In this document: one piece after another, positions 41,075 through 49,667 of the stretch | Layout: each line of letters begins with the position of its first letter | Numbering within the stretch: position 1 is the stretch's first letter | NCBI RefSeq assembly: GCF_924101635.2 | Contig: NZ_CAKMAA020000030.1 | Location: 23,052-87,051 of the forward strand | Reading direction: 5' to 3' | Source: Candidatus Nitrotoga sp. HW29 | Lineage (GTDB): Bacteria; Pseudomonadota; Gammaproteobacteria; Burkholderiales; Gallionellaceae | Length of the DNA: 64,000 nt | Translations under genes and position numbers: made by a program | Notes under the pieces: generated by a model | Seen by the model: only the letters and a program-made list of their open reading frames with translations | The model's database searches: none | Told to the model about the DNA's origin: nothing

Positions 41075-41992
41075 ATGTTCATGATAATTCCCATGCTGAA
41101 TTGGCTACGACGCGAGTATGCACAATTGATTACCTCCGGTGCGCAGCTGTTACTGCTGTTTGTAGGTATTCGCTTGCAATCTCGCGATGGCTGGCTGTCT
41201 TGCCTTGTTGTAATCGCTTTGATTAGCCTCTATGCATGGCTGTCCTCGTTATATAGGCTGCGGACCTTACGCAACACACCTACATCAAAGATTGCTTCCG
41301 CCGCGCAGGGCTATGTCGAATTAGTGGGAAGTGGACAACCATTCTGTAATCCTCCCTTGTTCAGTACGTTAAGGCGACTTCCTTGCTTGTGGTGTCGCTA
41401 TAAAATCGAGCAAAAAGAGAAAAATGGATGGAAAACAATAGATAGTGGTGAGACTGACGACTCTTTCATATTGCGCGACGATACCGGTGAGTGTGTAGTG
41501 AACCCGGAAAATGCAGAGATCATCACTCGGGATTATGAGCAGTGGCAAGAGGATGGCTGTCGTTATACTGAGTGGAAACTGATCAAAGGTGAAACTCTTT
41601 ATGTTATTGGACGGTTTCGTACTCAAGGCGGCAGCAATTACGAATTTGACACGCGTGCCGAGTTGAGCGCATTGTTGACAGAATGGAAGAAAAATATGCC
41701 CGCGTTATTTGCACGCTTTGATCTGAACAAAGATGGCGCGTTAAGCATAGAAGAATGGGAACTTGCTAGACAAGCGGCCAAGCGAGAAGTGGAGAAAATG
41801 GAGGTGGATGTTCTGACACAGCCCTGTACCCATATCATCAGTCGTTCTCTTGACGGGCAACTTTTCCTTATCAGCAATCTCTCGGGAGATAGTTTGTCAC
41901 GTCGCTACATGCTTTGGGCCTGGGGGCATCTGATAATTTTTTTTGGGTCACTCGGAGGGGTAGGGTTGGTGCTGCAAAATGTCAGCTTATAA
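41075..41992 (+). CDS. GIDE-type membrane protein with an EF-hand
   Basis: A 305-residue membrane protein with hydrophobic segments at about 22-34, 41-60 and 280-302. The middle (about 76-190) resembles the GIDE domain first described in mitochondrial/chloroplast E3 ligases of the MUL1/SP1 type (GYVELVGSGQPF, LPCLWCRYKIE, FILRDDTGECVVNPENAEI, GETLYVIGRF). There is no RING finger, so ligase activity is not implied. Residues 216-227 form a canonical EF-hand loop (Asp216, Asn218, Asp220, Ser224, Glu227), predicting Ca2+ binding. Its pairing with lemA is recurrent in bacteria. The role is unknown; envelope remodelling or Ca2+ sensing is speculation. Confidence 0.75.
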   Translation: MFMIIPMLNWLRREYAQLITSGAQLLLLFVGIRLQSRDGWLSCLVVIALISLYAWLSSLYRLRTLRNTPTSKIASAAQGYVELVGSGQPFCNPPLFSTLRRLPCLWCRYKIEQKEKNGWKTIDSGETDDSFILRDDTGECVVNPENAEIITRDYEQWQEDGCRYTEWKLIKGETLYVIGRFRTQGGSNYEFDTRAELSALLTEWKKNMPALFARFDLNKDGALSIEEWELARQAAKREVEKMEVDVLTQPCTHIISRSLDGQLFLISNLSGDSLSRRYMLWAWGHLIIFFGSLGGVGLVLQNVSL

Positions 41993-42365
41993 TGAAAATA
42001 CAATATGATCGACGACAATCATGTTTGCCAAGGGAAGCGTTGATTAATTCGCGTTTAAAAATATAATTCATTTAAAACTAATTTGTTACGAGCATATTTC
42101 CCCGAAATTTTGAATTGATCAGCGCTTCTCAAGATGATCAATAAAATCCGTGTCCTTGGTCAACGGTCATTAATGTGATGCGTTCTAGATAAGGTATATG
42201 GTTTGATTTTTATAGCCATTAAGGTTTATTGGGGGCAAATATTTATTTTTCGTCAGATTACTGGTTTAAAAGTTTTACAGGGTCAAATCGGAATCACTAC
42301 TCAAATTTATTGGATTGCAATTCTCTAAATAGATTGTTACGTATGTTAAATAGCGGAGTACAGAG
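41993..42365. other. AT-rich non-coding gap
   Basis: No credible reading frame, repeat or terminator is seen. It presumably contains the promoter of the 42366 gene; GGAG lies 9 bp before that start. Confidence 0.4.
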
Positions 42366-42920
42366 ATGATGAAGACATCAAAAATGCGTTTGATTTCAAC
42401 CTTAATCATTGTTCTGTTGGTTGGAGCCTCAGCTAGCGAGGCAGTGTATGCGGCTGGCGGCTGGCGTGGAGGTGGAGGCTGGTACGGGGGAGGTGGGTGG
42501 CGTGGTGGAGGTGGCTGGAATCGTGGTGGACGCGTTGGCATCTATCTTGGTGCACCAATTGGGTTTAACTTTGGGTATGCTCCATACTCATACTATGGGG
42601 CGTCATATTATGGGTATTCTCCGTACTCATATTATGGGTCGCCCTATTATTCACCCGCGCCTGTGTATTACCCTCCGGTGCAGTCTGCGCCGGTAATTTA
42701 TACCGAACGAAGAGATGATCTACAGATAAGAACTCAAGAAGCGCCGAGAAATTTGTTGCAAAATGTTCAGGCTTCTTGGTGGTACTACTGCGCTGATTCA
42801 AATGCCTACTATCCTTATGTTAATAAATGTCCAGGAGGTTGGCTGCGAGTTGCACCGCAGCCTGCACCTGGTTCCGATGATCAACCTGCCGTGGGTGTGA
42901 ATACTGTAACTGTGCCATGA
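42366..42920 (+). CDS. Secreted Gly/Tyr-rich protein
   Basis: A 184-residue exported protein with a signal peptide (LISTLIIVLLVGASASEAVYA). It continues with a glycine/tryptophan-rich repeat (GWRGGGGWYGGGGWRGGGG, about 32-50) and a Tyr-rich repeat in which YSYYG recurs (about 71-95). The DNA of this part is a near-tandem duplication. The C-terminus WWYYCADSNAYYPYVNKCPG (about 138-157) is a motif seen in many proteobacterial exported proteins of unknown function. The stop overlaps the next start as ATGA, so the two are translated together. A structural or surface-binding role is guessed from composition only. Confidence 0.75.
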   Translation: MMKTSKMRLISTLIIVLLVGASASEAVYAAGGWRGGGGWYGGGGWRGGGGWNRGGRVGIYLGAPIGFNFGYAPYSYYGASYYGYSPYSYYGSPYYSPAPVYYPPVQSAPVIYTERRDDLQIRTQEAPRNLLQNVQASWWYYCADSNAYYPYVNKCPGGWLRVAPQPAPGSDDQPAVGVNTVTVP

Positions 42921-43660
42921 TTCATAAATTTCGATTCTCTTTCGTACTGCTGGTAATTTTTGTGCTCAATGCTTGTACGTCGGTACCGACTGGCCCAAGT
43001 ATGCTTGCATTGCCGGGCACCGGAAAAAGCTTTAACCAGTTTCGATTTGACGAAGCTGATTGCAGTCGATATGCCAGTGCTCAAGTGGATGGTCGCACGG
43101 TCAATGAGGCAGCGGCCGATAGTGGTGTGAAAAGTGCAGTGGTAGGAACTGCAATTGGCGCCACAGCGGGCGCATTGTTAGGCGGGCACAATGGCGCTGG
43201 CGTGGGTGCTGGATCTGGGTTACTCATTGGTTCTATGGCAGGAGTGGGCGCGGGTGAAAGTTCTGGGTTCAATCTTCAGCAGCGTTATGACTTCGCATAC
43301 CATCAATGCATGTATGCAAAAGGCCATCGCGTCCCGGTATCAGGCCGTTTGGACTATTCGCGGCAGCCTATTCAAAAGAGTAAATATGCACCTTTACCGG
43401 CTCCAAATGGAACTTCATCATCGTCTTCTGCGAGTTCTTTCGTGCCTCCGCCGCCGCCTCGTGGGGTTCCGCCACCCCCACCTCCGGATGTTGCCACGGT
43501 TCCTCTGTTGACCCCAGAAGATATTCGGCAATTAGTTCCTCGTGGGAATGTCTTGCCACTAACGACGCCTGATGACACGTCTCCGCTAATACCTGCTGAA
43601 GATGTGCAGCCACCCATGCCTCCAAGTGGGACTCCGCCACCGCCACCTCCCGATGCTTAG
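42917..43660 (+). CDS. Glycine-zipper lipoprotein with proline-rich tail
   Basis: A 247-residue lipoprotein: the signal sequence ends at LNAC (Cys20). Residues about 66-113 form a glycine-zipper region (GTAIGATAGALLGGHNGAG), which usually inserts in or packs against membranes. The FNLQQRYDFAYHQCMYAKGH segment resembles conserved lipoproteins with this zipper. From about 150 the sequence is low complexity with poly-Pro runs (VPPPPPPRGVPPPPPPD, and a final PPPPPPDA). It is coupled to the Gly/Tyr-rich gene. The second start codon lies within the upstream stop. Probably anchored in the outer membrane with the tail in the periplasm. Confidence 0.8.
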   Translation: MIHKFRFSFVLLVIFVLNACTSVPTGPSMLALPGTGKSFNQFRFDEADCSRYASAQVDGRTVNEAAADSGVKSAVVGTAIGATAGALLGGHNGAGVGAGSGLLIGSMAGVGAGESSGFNLQQRYDFAYHQCMYAKGHRVPVSGRLDYSRQPIQKSKYAPLPAPNGTSSSSSASSFVPPPPPRGVPPPPPPDVATVPLLTPEDIRQLVPRGNVLPLTTPDDTSPLIPAEDVQPPMPPSGTPPPPPPDA

Positions 43661-43787
43661 ATATCAACGATGATCTTGAAAGCGTCGGGTACCTAAGTGC
43701 ATCGTCTGATTTTAGTCCAGGGACGTTCACTTCGTGAAATGGGTGAGTGGGATTTGCGCTAAATTCCGCATTTGGCGCACCCAAAAA

Positions 43788-44480
43788 TCAATGAGGCTCA
43801 CCTACGGTTAGCGAAATTCCGTTGTCTTTGGAGCCAAGTCCGAGCAGCCACGGTATCGCAGTTTTAGCCCATTTTTCGGCGGTAGGATAATTCTGTGCGT
43901 GTGAACCGAAGGTACGGTGCAGCATATCCGTATTAATAATGCCAGGATTCACGGGGGTCGCCGTCATTCCTTGTGGTAGTTCCTGCGCTAACGCTTTGGT
44001 CAGACCTTCGATTGCCCACTTGGTCGCGCAATAAGGAGCGACTTCCGCATTGGTTGAGCGACCCCAGCCGGAACTGAGATTCACAATGATGCCGCTCCGT
44101 TTGGCTACCATGACCGGTACGAAATGCCGGATTACATTGGCTACTCCCTTGATGTTCACATCAACGACCATGGAGAATTCACTGGCAGGCACTTTCCAAA
44201 GTGGTGCATTACGGTTGACGAGTGCGGCGTTATTTATTAGCAGATCAGGCGACCCGGCTAAGCTCAGGCAATGTTCTGCCCAATTACCCACAGCCTCATC
44301 GTTTGTGATCTCTACCACGTGGAAGCGATTTTCTGGTCCATGAAGGTTATTTAGTTCATGAATTGCCTCTTCTGATCGACCACAACCTAAGACTCGGTGG
44401 CCCAGGCGAATAAATCCCTCGGTCATGGCACGCCCCAATCCACGGCTTACGCCAGTAATGACAATCACTTTGGAAGTCAT
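43788..44480 (-). CDS. Short-chain dehydrogenase/reductase (SDR)
   Basis: A 230-residue classical SDR. The cofactor motif TGVSRGLGRA (about 8-17), the NNAAL structural motif, the catalytic Ser in VNLSSGWGRS and the YCATKWA active-site Tyr/Lys are all present. An Arg in CGRSEEA after the second strand hints at NADPH preference. The substrate cannot be told from sequence. It is not in an operon: ada lies 84 bp upstream of it on the same strand with its own start. Confidence 0.88.
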   Translation of the reverse strand: MTSKVIVITGVSRGLGRAMTEGFIRLGHRVLGCGRSEEAIHELNNLHGPENRFHVVEITNDEAVGNWAEHCLSLAGSPDLLINNAALVNRNAPLWKVPASEFSMVVDVNIKGVANVIRHFVPVMVAKRSGIIVNLSSGWGRSTNAEVAPYCATKWAIEGLTKALAQELPQGMTATPVNPGIINTDMLHRTFGSHAQNYPTAEKWAKTAIPWLLGLGSKDNGISLTVGEPH

Positions 44481-44564
44481 GAGATCACCCGTTTAGTTAT
44501 TTTGCTTATCTCTGTATTACGTAGTATTCAAAGGATAGGTTTGGTTTGCAGCGTGTGGTGATAT

Positions 44565-45665
44565 TCACCGTATTTTCTTGAGCGGATATGCCTGTTCCTC
44601 CCGAGCAAGCAACGCGCGTTTTCGTTCGACGCCCCAGCGGTAACCGGACAAGCCGCCATCAATACGTACTACGCGATGACAGGGAATCGCCACCGCCAGT
44701 GTGTTGGCCGCACAGGCTCCAGCCACGGCACGAACAGATTTGGGTGCTCCAATGCGTTGGGCGATGTCCGTATAGCTGACGGTTTCGCCGGCAGGAATTT
44801 CTTGCAGGGCTTGCCAGACGCGTTGCTGGAAAGCTGTGCCCCGTACATCCAATGGTAGACCCAAGCCTATCCCCGGCGCTTCGACGAATCCGACTACCTT
44901 AGCCATCCATTGCTCAAATGCTGCATCACTGCCTATCAGAATAGCGTGAGGGAAACGATCTTGCAGGTCATATATCAGTCCATCGGGTTCATCACCCAGG
45001 AAAATGGCACAGACACCACGTTTGCTGGCTGCCACCAGTATCGCCCCGAGCGAACACTGGCCGATGGCGAAGCGTATTTCAGTATTGCTTCCACCGGAGC
45101 GGTAATTTGTTGGTGTCATGCCCAAGATCTGATTCGACTTTTCGTAAAAGTGTCCGTTGGAGTGGTAGCCGGCATCATAGATCGCTTCGGTGACTGTGTG
45201 GCTCCGTTTTAGCCTGACGTGAACGCGGGCAGCCCGATGGGCCGTCGCATAAGCTTTTGGGGTCACGCCAGTGACGGCCTTGAATATGCGATGCAAGTGG
45301 TAGGTGCTGAGCCCGGCATGTTTTGCTAATTCATGGAGGTTGGGTGCCTGTTCGGACTTCTCGATGAATCGACACAGTTGGGTTATTAAAGTTGTCTGCT
45401 GCTCAGCCAGCTGTGGTTGATTCGGCTGGCATCGTTTGCAGGGGCGAAAACCGGCCCGTTTGGCATGGGTGGCAGTAAGATGGAATTGTACGTTTTCGGG
45501 CCGGGCAGGACGAGATGGGCAAGAAGGACGACAATAGATTCCGGTCGTTTTAACCGAGTAAAAAAATGTTCCTTCCGCCGCAGGATCGCGAGCAACCACG
45601 GCAGACCAACGCGGGTCATTCAGGGTTGCCGCGGCGAGTTGTTCAGTCTTGGTGACCATATTCAT
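44565..45665 (-). CDS. ada: Bifunctional DNA alkylation repair protein/regulator Ada
   Basis: Repairs methylphosphotriesters and O6-methylguanine by self-methylation and then activates the adaptive response. The 366-residue protein contains all parts: the AdaA zinc domain with Cys45, Cys49, Cys76 and Cys79, an AraC-type helix-turn-helix pair (about 105-190), and the C-terminal methyltransferase with the acceptor Cys329 in PCHRV. MNMV at the start gives two adjacent possible ATGs. No alkB or alkA accompanies it. Confidence 0.95.
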   Translation of the reverse strand: MNMVTKTEQLAAATLNDPRWSAVVARDPAAEGTFFYSVKTTGIYCRPSCPSRPARPENVQFHLTATHAKRAGFRPCKRCQPNQPQLAEQQTTLITQLCRFIEKSEQAPNLHELAKHAGLSTYHLHRIFKAVTGVTPKAYATAHRAARVHVRLKRSHTVTEAIYDAGYHSNGHFYEKSNQILGMTPTNYRSGGSNTEIRFAIGQCSLGAILVAASKRGVCAIFLGDEPDGLIYDLQDRFPHAILIGSDAAFEQWMAKVVGFVEAPGIGLGLPLDVRGTAFQQRVWQALQEIPAGETVSYTDIAQRIGAPKSVRAVAGACAANTLAVAIPCHRVVRIDGGLSGYRWGVERKRALLAREEQAYPLKKIR

Positions 45666-45883
45666 TGTGTATTTTGGGTTTCAGGATGAATGATTCAAGT
45701 TTAGCCATCGCTTGAAAATACTGCACTTCGAATCTTGCTGTTGAATTCGATGTGTCCATTGATCGTATAGCCATTAATCGTTTGCATATAGGGATACTTC
45801 TTATCCGATAATGTAATTTTGGCTGCGCCTCACCTCACTGGCACCAACCCCGTGTAAAATGCGGGTGTCAATATTTTCCACGA

Positions 45884-46789
45884 TTACCCTCTTTCCATAA
45901 ACTGCTCAAGGTGAGCAAGAAAGGCGCGTGTCTTGGCGGGCAAGTAGCGGCGCATGGGCATCACGGCCCAGGCGGGTACGGTGGGAAGGCACCATTTCGG
46001 TAAGATTCGCACCAGACGTTGATGACGCAGGTCTTCTGTCACAAAGCGAACCGGTAATGAACCGATGCCCGCACCATCCAGCAAAAGCTGCTGGATCATG
46101 TCGGGTGAATTCAGGGTGAGCCGTCCGGGTGGGACCCCTTCCCAAACAGCCTTGCCATTTATGAGTTTCCAAGGAACTGCGCTTCCTCGTGCCGAGAGTA
46201 AACGAACCGCCGTATGATGCTCCAGCTCATCAGGATGCTGCGGTGCAGGATGAAGTGCGAGATAAATGGGGCTGGCGTACAGGCTGAAATTAAGCGCATC
46301 AATCTTGCGTGCCACCAGCGTGGAGTCGCTTTCCAGCACACCCATACGAATGGCAAGATCGAAGCGCTCACCGATCAGATCAACCCGCCTCGAAGATAGA
46401 TCCACATCCAGTTGTATCTCGGGGTAGATCTCGATGAAAGTGGCGATGGCGCGCGAAAAATGTTGCTTGGCATAGTCACCCGGCATGGAGACGCGCAATC
46501 GCCCACGCGGCTGCACATCCTGGCTGCGCACGAAATCCTGCGTGGTGGCGACTTCTTCTGCGATGCGCCGGCAATGATCAAGAAATTCTTGTCCGAAATC
46601 AGTGAGTGTGAGTCGACGAGTCGTGCGCAGCAGCAACCGCTGCCCAAGTGCTGCTTCAAGATTCGTCAAGCGGCGAGAGACTGTGGCTTTGGGCATGACC
46701 AAGTATTCTGCTGCACGCACCAAGCTTGCTTGTTCGACGATGGTAGCGAACAGGATGTAGTCGTCAGCGGAGATATTTTTTTGTTCCAT
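45884..46789 (-). CDS. LysR-family regulator divergent from pirin
   Basis: A 301-residue LysR regulator. The helix-turn-helix is at about 18-47 (RAAEYLVMPKATVSRRLTNL), followed by the effector domain (GRLRVSMPGDYAKQHFS, QLDVDLSSRRVDLIGERFDLAIRMG). It resembles the CrgA/AaeR-like LysR subgroup common in Proteobacteria. It is divergent from the pirin–DoxX pair across 90 bp and probably regulates it. A perfect palindrome GTTCCA-TTTG-TGGAAC overlaps its own start codon. Confidence 0.88.
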   Translation of the reverse strand: MEQKNISADDYILFATIVEQASLVRAAEYLVMPKATVSRRLTNLEAALGQRLLLRTTRRLTLTDFGQEFLDHCRRIAEEVATTQDFVRSQDVQPRGRLRVSMPGDYAKQHFSRAIATFIEIYPEIQLDVDLSSRRVDLIGERFDLAIRMGVLESDSTLVARKIDALNFSLYASPIYLALHPAPQHPDELEHHTAVRLLSARGSAVPWKLINGKAVWEGVPPGRLTLNSPDMIQQLLLDGAGIGSLPVRFVTEDLRHQRLVRILPKWCLPTVPAWAVMPMRRYLPAKTRAFLAHLEQFMERG

Positions 46790-46798
46790 TTGTGGAAC
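46783..46798. promoter_or_regulatory. Palindromic LysR operator candidate
   Basis: GTTCCA (46783-46788) and TGGAAC (46793-46798) with a four-base spacer contain the T-N11-A core of LysR boxes. The site overlaps the LysR start codon (46787-46789), suggesting autorepression and control of pirin. Confidence 0.5.
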
Positions 46799-46879
46799 AG
46801 TTTATCCCGTCTCGATAGCTTTATCTATCTTTTCGAACCGCCTAAGATGTACTCACATTAATTTAATAGAGGAGTCGAC

Positions 46880-47746
46880 ATGAATACCGTCAATCAAATA
46901 ACATTAAACCAATCACGTGGCGTCGAGCGCATTATCAAAGGCGTTGCCACCTCGGATGGAGCAGGCGTGAAACTTACTCGCGTACTGACGGGCAAGCTGC
47001 AGCACCGTCTTGATCCATTTTTAATGCTGGATGCCTTCGGCAGCGATAACCCGGACGATTACATTGCGGGTTTTCCGGATCACCCGCATCGTGGTTTCGA
47101 GACGGTAACCTATATGCTGTCCGGGCGGATGCGACATCGCGACAACGCAGGACACGAGGGCCTGTTGGAACAGGGTGGCGTTCAGTGGATGACCGCCGGG
47201 CGCGGTATTATTCACTCTGAAATACCTGAGCAAAAAAATGGCGTGATGGAAGGTTTTCAACTGTGGCTTAATCTGCCCGCGAAGCGCAAAATGGCCGAGC
47301 CTTGGTATCGCGATATTTCAAGTAAAGAGATTCCGGAATACGTAACGACAGAGAACGTTACCGTGCGTGTCATTGCCGGAATGAGCAATGGTGTGGCAGG
47401 CGTTGTTACACGTGAAGAGACCGAACCCATGTATCTGGATATTCACTTGCCTACGGGTGCTTCATTCTCGACGGCATTCCCTGCCTTGCATAACGCGTTT
47501 ATCTATGTTTATCGCGGTACGGTGGAGGTGGGTGATACGCCAGTAGAATCTCATCGCATGGGTATTTTGAGTAACGCACCGCAAGCCGATGGCGTGACGC
47601 TCACAGCAACGGGCGATGCGCGTCTGATTTTGATCGCTGGCAGGCCACTCAACGAACCCATCGTGCAATACGGACCGTTCGTGATGAATACACAGGAAGA
47701 GATTAATCAGACGATGGACGATTTTAGAAATGGGCATTTTGCCTAA
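46880..47746 (+). CDS. Pirin family protein (cupin)
   Basis: A 288-residue bicupin of the pirin/YhhW family, some members of which have quercetin 2,3-dioxygenase activity. The N-terminal cupin metal ligands lie in FPDHPHRGFETVTYMLSGRM (His pair), HSEIPE and surrounding residues. The C-terminal cupin includes the INQTMDDFRNGHF tail. GAGGAG lies upstream of the ATG. Divergent from a LysR regulator and followed 34 bp later by a DoxX gene, an association seen widely and usually linked to redox or xenobiotic stress. The true substrate is unknown. Confidence 0.92.
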   Translation: MNTVNQITLNQSRGVERIIKGVATSDGAGVKLTRVLTGKLQHRLDPFLMLDAFGSDNPDDYIAGFPDHPHRGFETVTYMLSGRMRHRDNAGHEGLLEQGGVQWMTAGRGIIHSEIPEQKNGVMEGFQLWLNLPAKRKMAEPWYRDISSKEIPEYVTTENVTVRVIAGMSNGVAGVVTREETEPMYLDIHLPTGASFSTAFPALHNAFIYVYRGTVEVGDTPVESHRMGILSNAPQADGVTLTATGDARLILIAGRPLNEPIVQYGPFVMNTQEEINQTMDDFRNGHFA

Positions 47747-47780
47747 ATCAAATAATTTAAAAACAATTAAGGAGCATGAC

Positions 47781-48233
47781 ATGACTACCCAAAATATTTT
47801 TAAACAGGCCAATAACTGTATCGTAAAATTGGTATCCATACCTGCAATCAGTGCGTCACTTGCGCTTGCGGCCAGACTTCTGGCGTCGATAATTTTCATC
47901 GGTGCAGGATTCAGCAAACTGGGTGCAGGTTATGCAGGAGCGCAAGGTTATATGGCATCTGTTGGACTCCCCGGTGAGCTTCTTCCCTTGGTGATCGGGC
48001 TGGAAATCGGGGGGGGGCTGGCATTATTGCTTGGTTTTCAGACCCGCTTGGTGGCGTTCGCGCTGTCGGTTTTCTGCATTGTTTCCGGTGTTTTGTTTCA
48101 CTCTGGTGCAGATCCGATGCAACAGATCATGTTTATGAAAAATCTCGCAATGGCAGGTGGATTACTGGCATTCACCTTATTCGGTGCGGGTCGTATGAGC
48201 CTGGATGGGGAAACACAGATTCGGGCTTCTTGA
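47781..48233 (+). CDS. DoxX family membrane protein
   Basis: A 150-residue membrane protein with four hydrophobic segments and the DoxX start motif LLASIIFIGAGFSKLG (about 33-48). The ATG at 47781 has AAGGAG upstream; an in-frame ATG at 47730 would overlap the end of pirin and add an unlike N-terminus. DoxX proteins are linked to oxidative stress and quinone or thiosulfate chemistry. Probably co-expressed with pirin under the divergent LysR regulator. A strong terminator follows. Confidence 0.88.
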   Translation: MTTQNIFKQANNCIVKLVSIPAISASLALAARLLASIIFIGAGFSKLGAGYAGAQGYMASVGLPGELLPLVIGLEIGGGLALLLGFQTRLVAFALSVFCIVSGVLFHSGADPMQQIMFMKNLAMAGGLLAFTLFGAGRMSLDGETQIRAS

Positions 48234-48245
48234 CGTTGAGTTACC

Positions 48246-48279
48246 GGTGCGTATCAAGGGCATACGCACCTGTTTTTTT
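48246..48279 (+). terminator. Rho-independent terminator after pirin–doxX
   Basis: GGTGCGTAT (48246-48254) pairs perfectly with ATACGCACC (48262-48270), with a seven-base loop and a run of seven T. Confidence 0.9.
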
Positions 48280-48334
48280 AAAATAAAATTATGAAGTGCG
48301 TTTTAAGGCGGGAATTTCAACCTGAAATTTAGTT

Positions 48335-49546
48335 ATGATAAAACAATTCACTCTCGGTACCCCACTTAGTGCCTCTGCTATCAAAGTTATGTTGCTGGGT
48401 AGTGGTGAACTCGGTAAAGAAATTATCATCGCATTGCAACGCTTGGGGGTAGAAACCATTGCCGTGGATCGTTATCTCAATGCACCGGGACATCAAGTGG
48501 CGCATCGTGCATATGTTCTCAACATGACGAATGCTGAGGCATTGCGAGCTCTGGTAGAGTTCGAGCAGCCGCACCTTATCGTGCCGGAGATCGAAGCGAT
48601 TGCCACCGACACGCTGGTTGAGATTGAGCGGGAGGGATTGGCACGGGTCATCCCCACCGCACGCGCCGCCCAACTCACTATGCATCGTGAGGGAATTCGC
48701 CGCCTTGCGGCAGAAACACTGGGGCTACCCACGTCTCCTTATGCCTTCGCCAACAGTCTGGAAGAATTACGTGCGGCGATTGATGACGGCATAGGCTATC
48801 CCTGCGTGGTGAAGCCTGTGATGTCCTCTTCCGGTAAAGGGCAGTCTAAAATCGACAACGCGGCGGAGGTGGAGCAGGCTTGGAATTACGCTGCCAGCGG
48901 CAGCCGGGCGAACCAGGGACGGGTAATCGTCGAGGGCTTTATTGATTTTGAATACGAAATTACCCAGCTCACCGTGCGTGCGGTGGGCAGTAGTGGCGAA
49001 GTCGAAACGCATTTCTGCGAACCGATCGGTCATGTCCAAATTTATGGTGACTATGTTGAAAGCTGGCAGCCGCAAGCGATGTCTGAGTTGGCCTTGGAGC
49101 GAACACGTGAGATCGCCAGGAAAGTTACGGACAATCTCGGAGGTTTAGGCATTTTCGGTGTCGAATTGTTCGTCAAGGGCGATGATGTGTGGTTCAGTGA
49201 GGTCAGTCCGCGTCCGCACGACACGGGCATGGTTACGATGTGCAGTCAGATTCAGAATGAATTTGAGCTGCACGCGCGTGCCATACTTGGCTTACCCGTG
49301 AACACTGCTTTGCGTGCGCCGGGTGCGAGTGCGGTGATTTACGGACAGCTGGAAGGATCGGTTATTGCTTTTACGGGTGTTGATGAAGCGTTACGTGTTC
49401 CGCAAAGTGATCTACGCTTATTTGGTAAACCGGAATCGTTTTCCAAACGGCGTATGGGTGTGGCGTTGGCAAACGGGGTAGATACCGACGAAGCAAGGAT
49501 ACGTGCCAAGCTGGCCGCCGGTAAAGTGGTGCCAGTCAAGGGTTAG
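48335..49546 (+). CDS. purT: Formate-dependent GAR transformylase PurT
   Basis: An ATP-grasp enzyme that makes formyl-GAR from formate, ATP and GAR in purine synthesis, an alternative to folate-dependent PurN. The 403-residue length is close to E. coli PurT (392). The N-terminal [12 protein letters not shown], then [13 protein letters not shown] (ATP loop), [22 protein letters not shown] and [12 protein letters not shown] are clear. A stand-alone gene after the terminator of the preceding operon. It is convergent with acnA. Confidence 0.96.
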   Translation: MIKQFTLGTPLSASAIKVMLLGSGELGKEIIIALQRLGVETIAVDRYLNAPGHQVAHRAYVLNMTNAEALRALVEFEQPHLIVPEIEAIATDTLVEIEREGLARVIPTARAAQLTMHREGIRRLAAETLGLPTSPYAFANSLEELRAAIDDGIGYPCVVKPVMSSSGKGQSKIDNAAEVEQAWNYAASGSRANQGRVIVEGFIDFEYEITQLTVRAVGSSGEVETHFCEPIGHVQIYGDYVESWQPQAMSELALERTREIARKVTDNLGGLGIFGVELFVKGDDVWFSEVSPRPHDTGMVTMCSQIQNEFELHARAILGLPVNTALRAPGASAVIYGQLEGSVIAFTGVDEALRVPQSDLRLFGKPESFSKRRMGVALANGVDTDEARIRAKLAAGKVVPVKG

Positions 49547-49667
49547 TCGTTCTTATTCTACAAAAACAGCGTTTAATTGCTTATTGAAAGGGTGTGATCC
49601 AGATATTCAATACACTGAACCACCCCGTGGTATGAAAAACTATTAATGTTGCTGCCGAGACTTGGGA

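Noticed and set aside
41075..41992. E3 ubiquitin ligase
   Set aside because: Only the GIDE-like region is similar; there is no RING finger and ubiquitin is not expected in this organism.
42470..42530. GGTGGAGG-type repeats as a CRISPR or regulatory repeat
   Set aside because: They are codon-level repeats encoding the Gly/Trp-rich segment of the secreted protein, without spacers.
43430..43655. Poly-proline encoding CCG/CCA runs as microsatellite phase-variation tract
   Set aside because: The runs use mixed Pro codons and are not long homopolymers; slippage is possible but not specially indicated.
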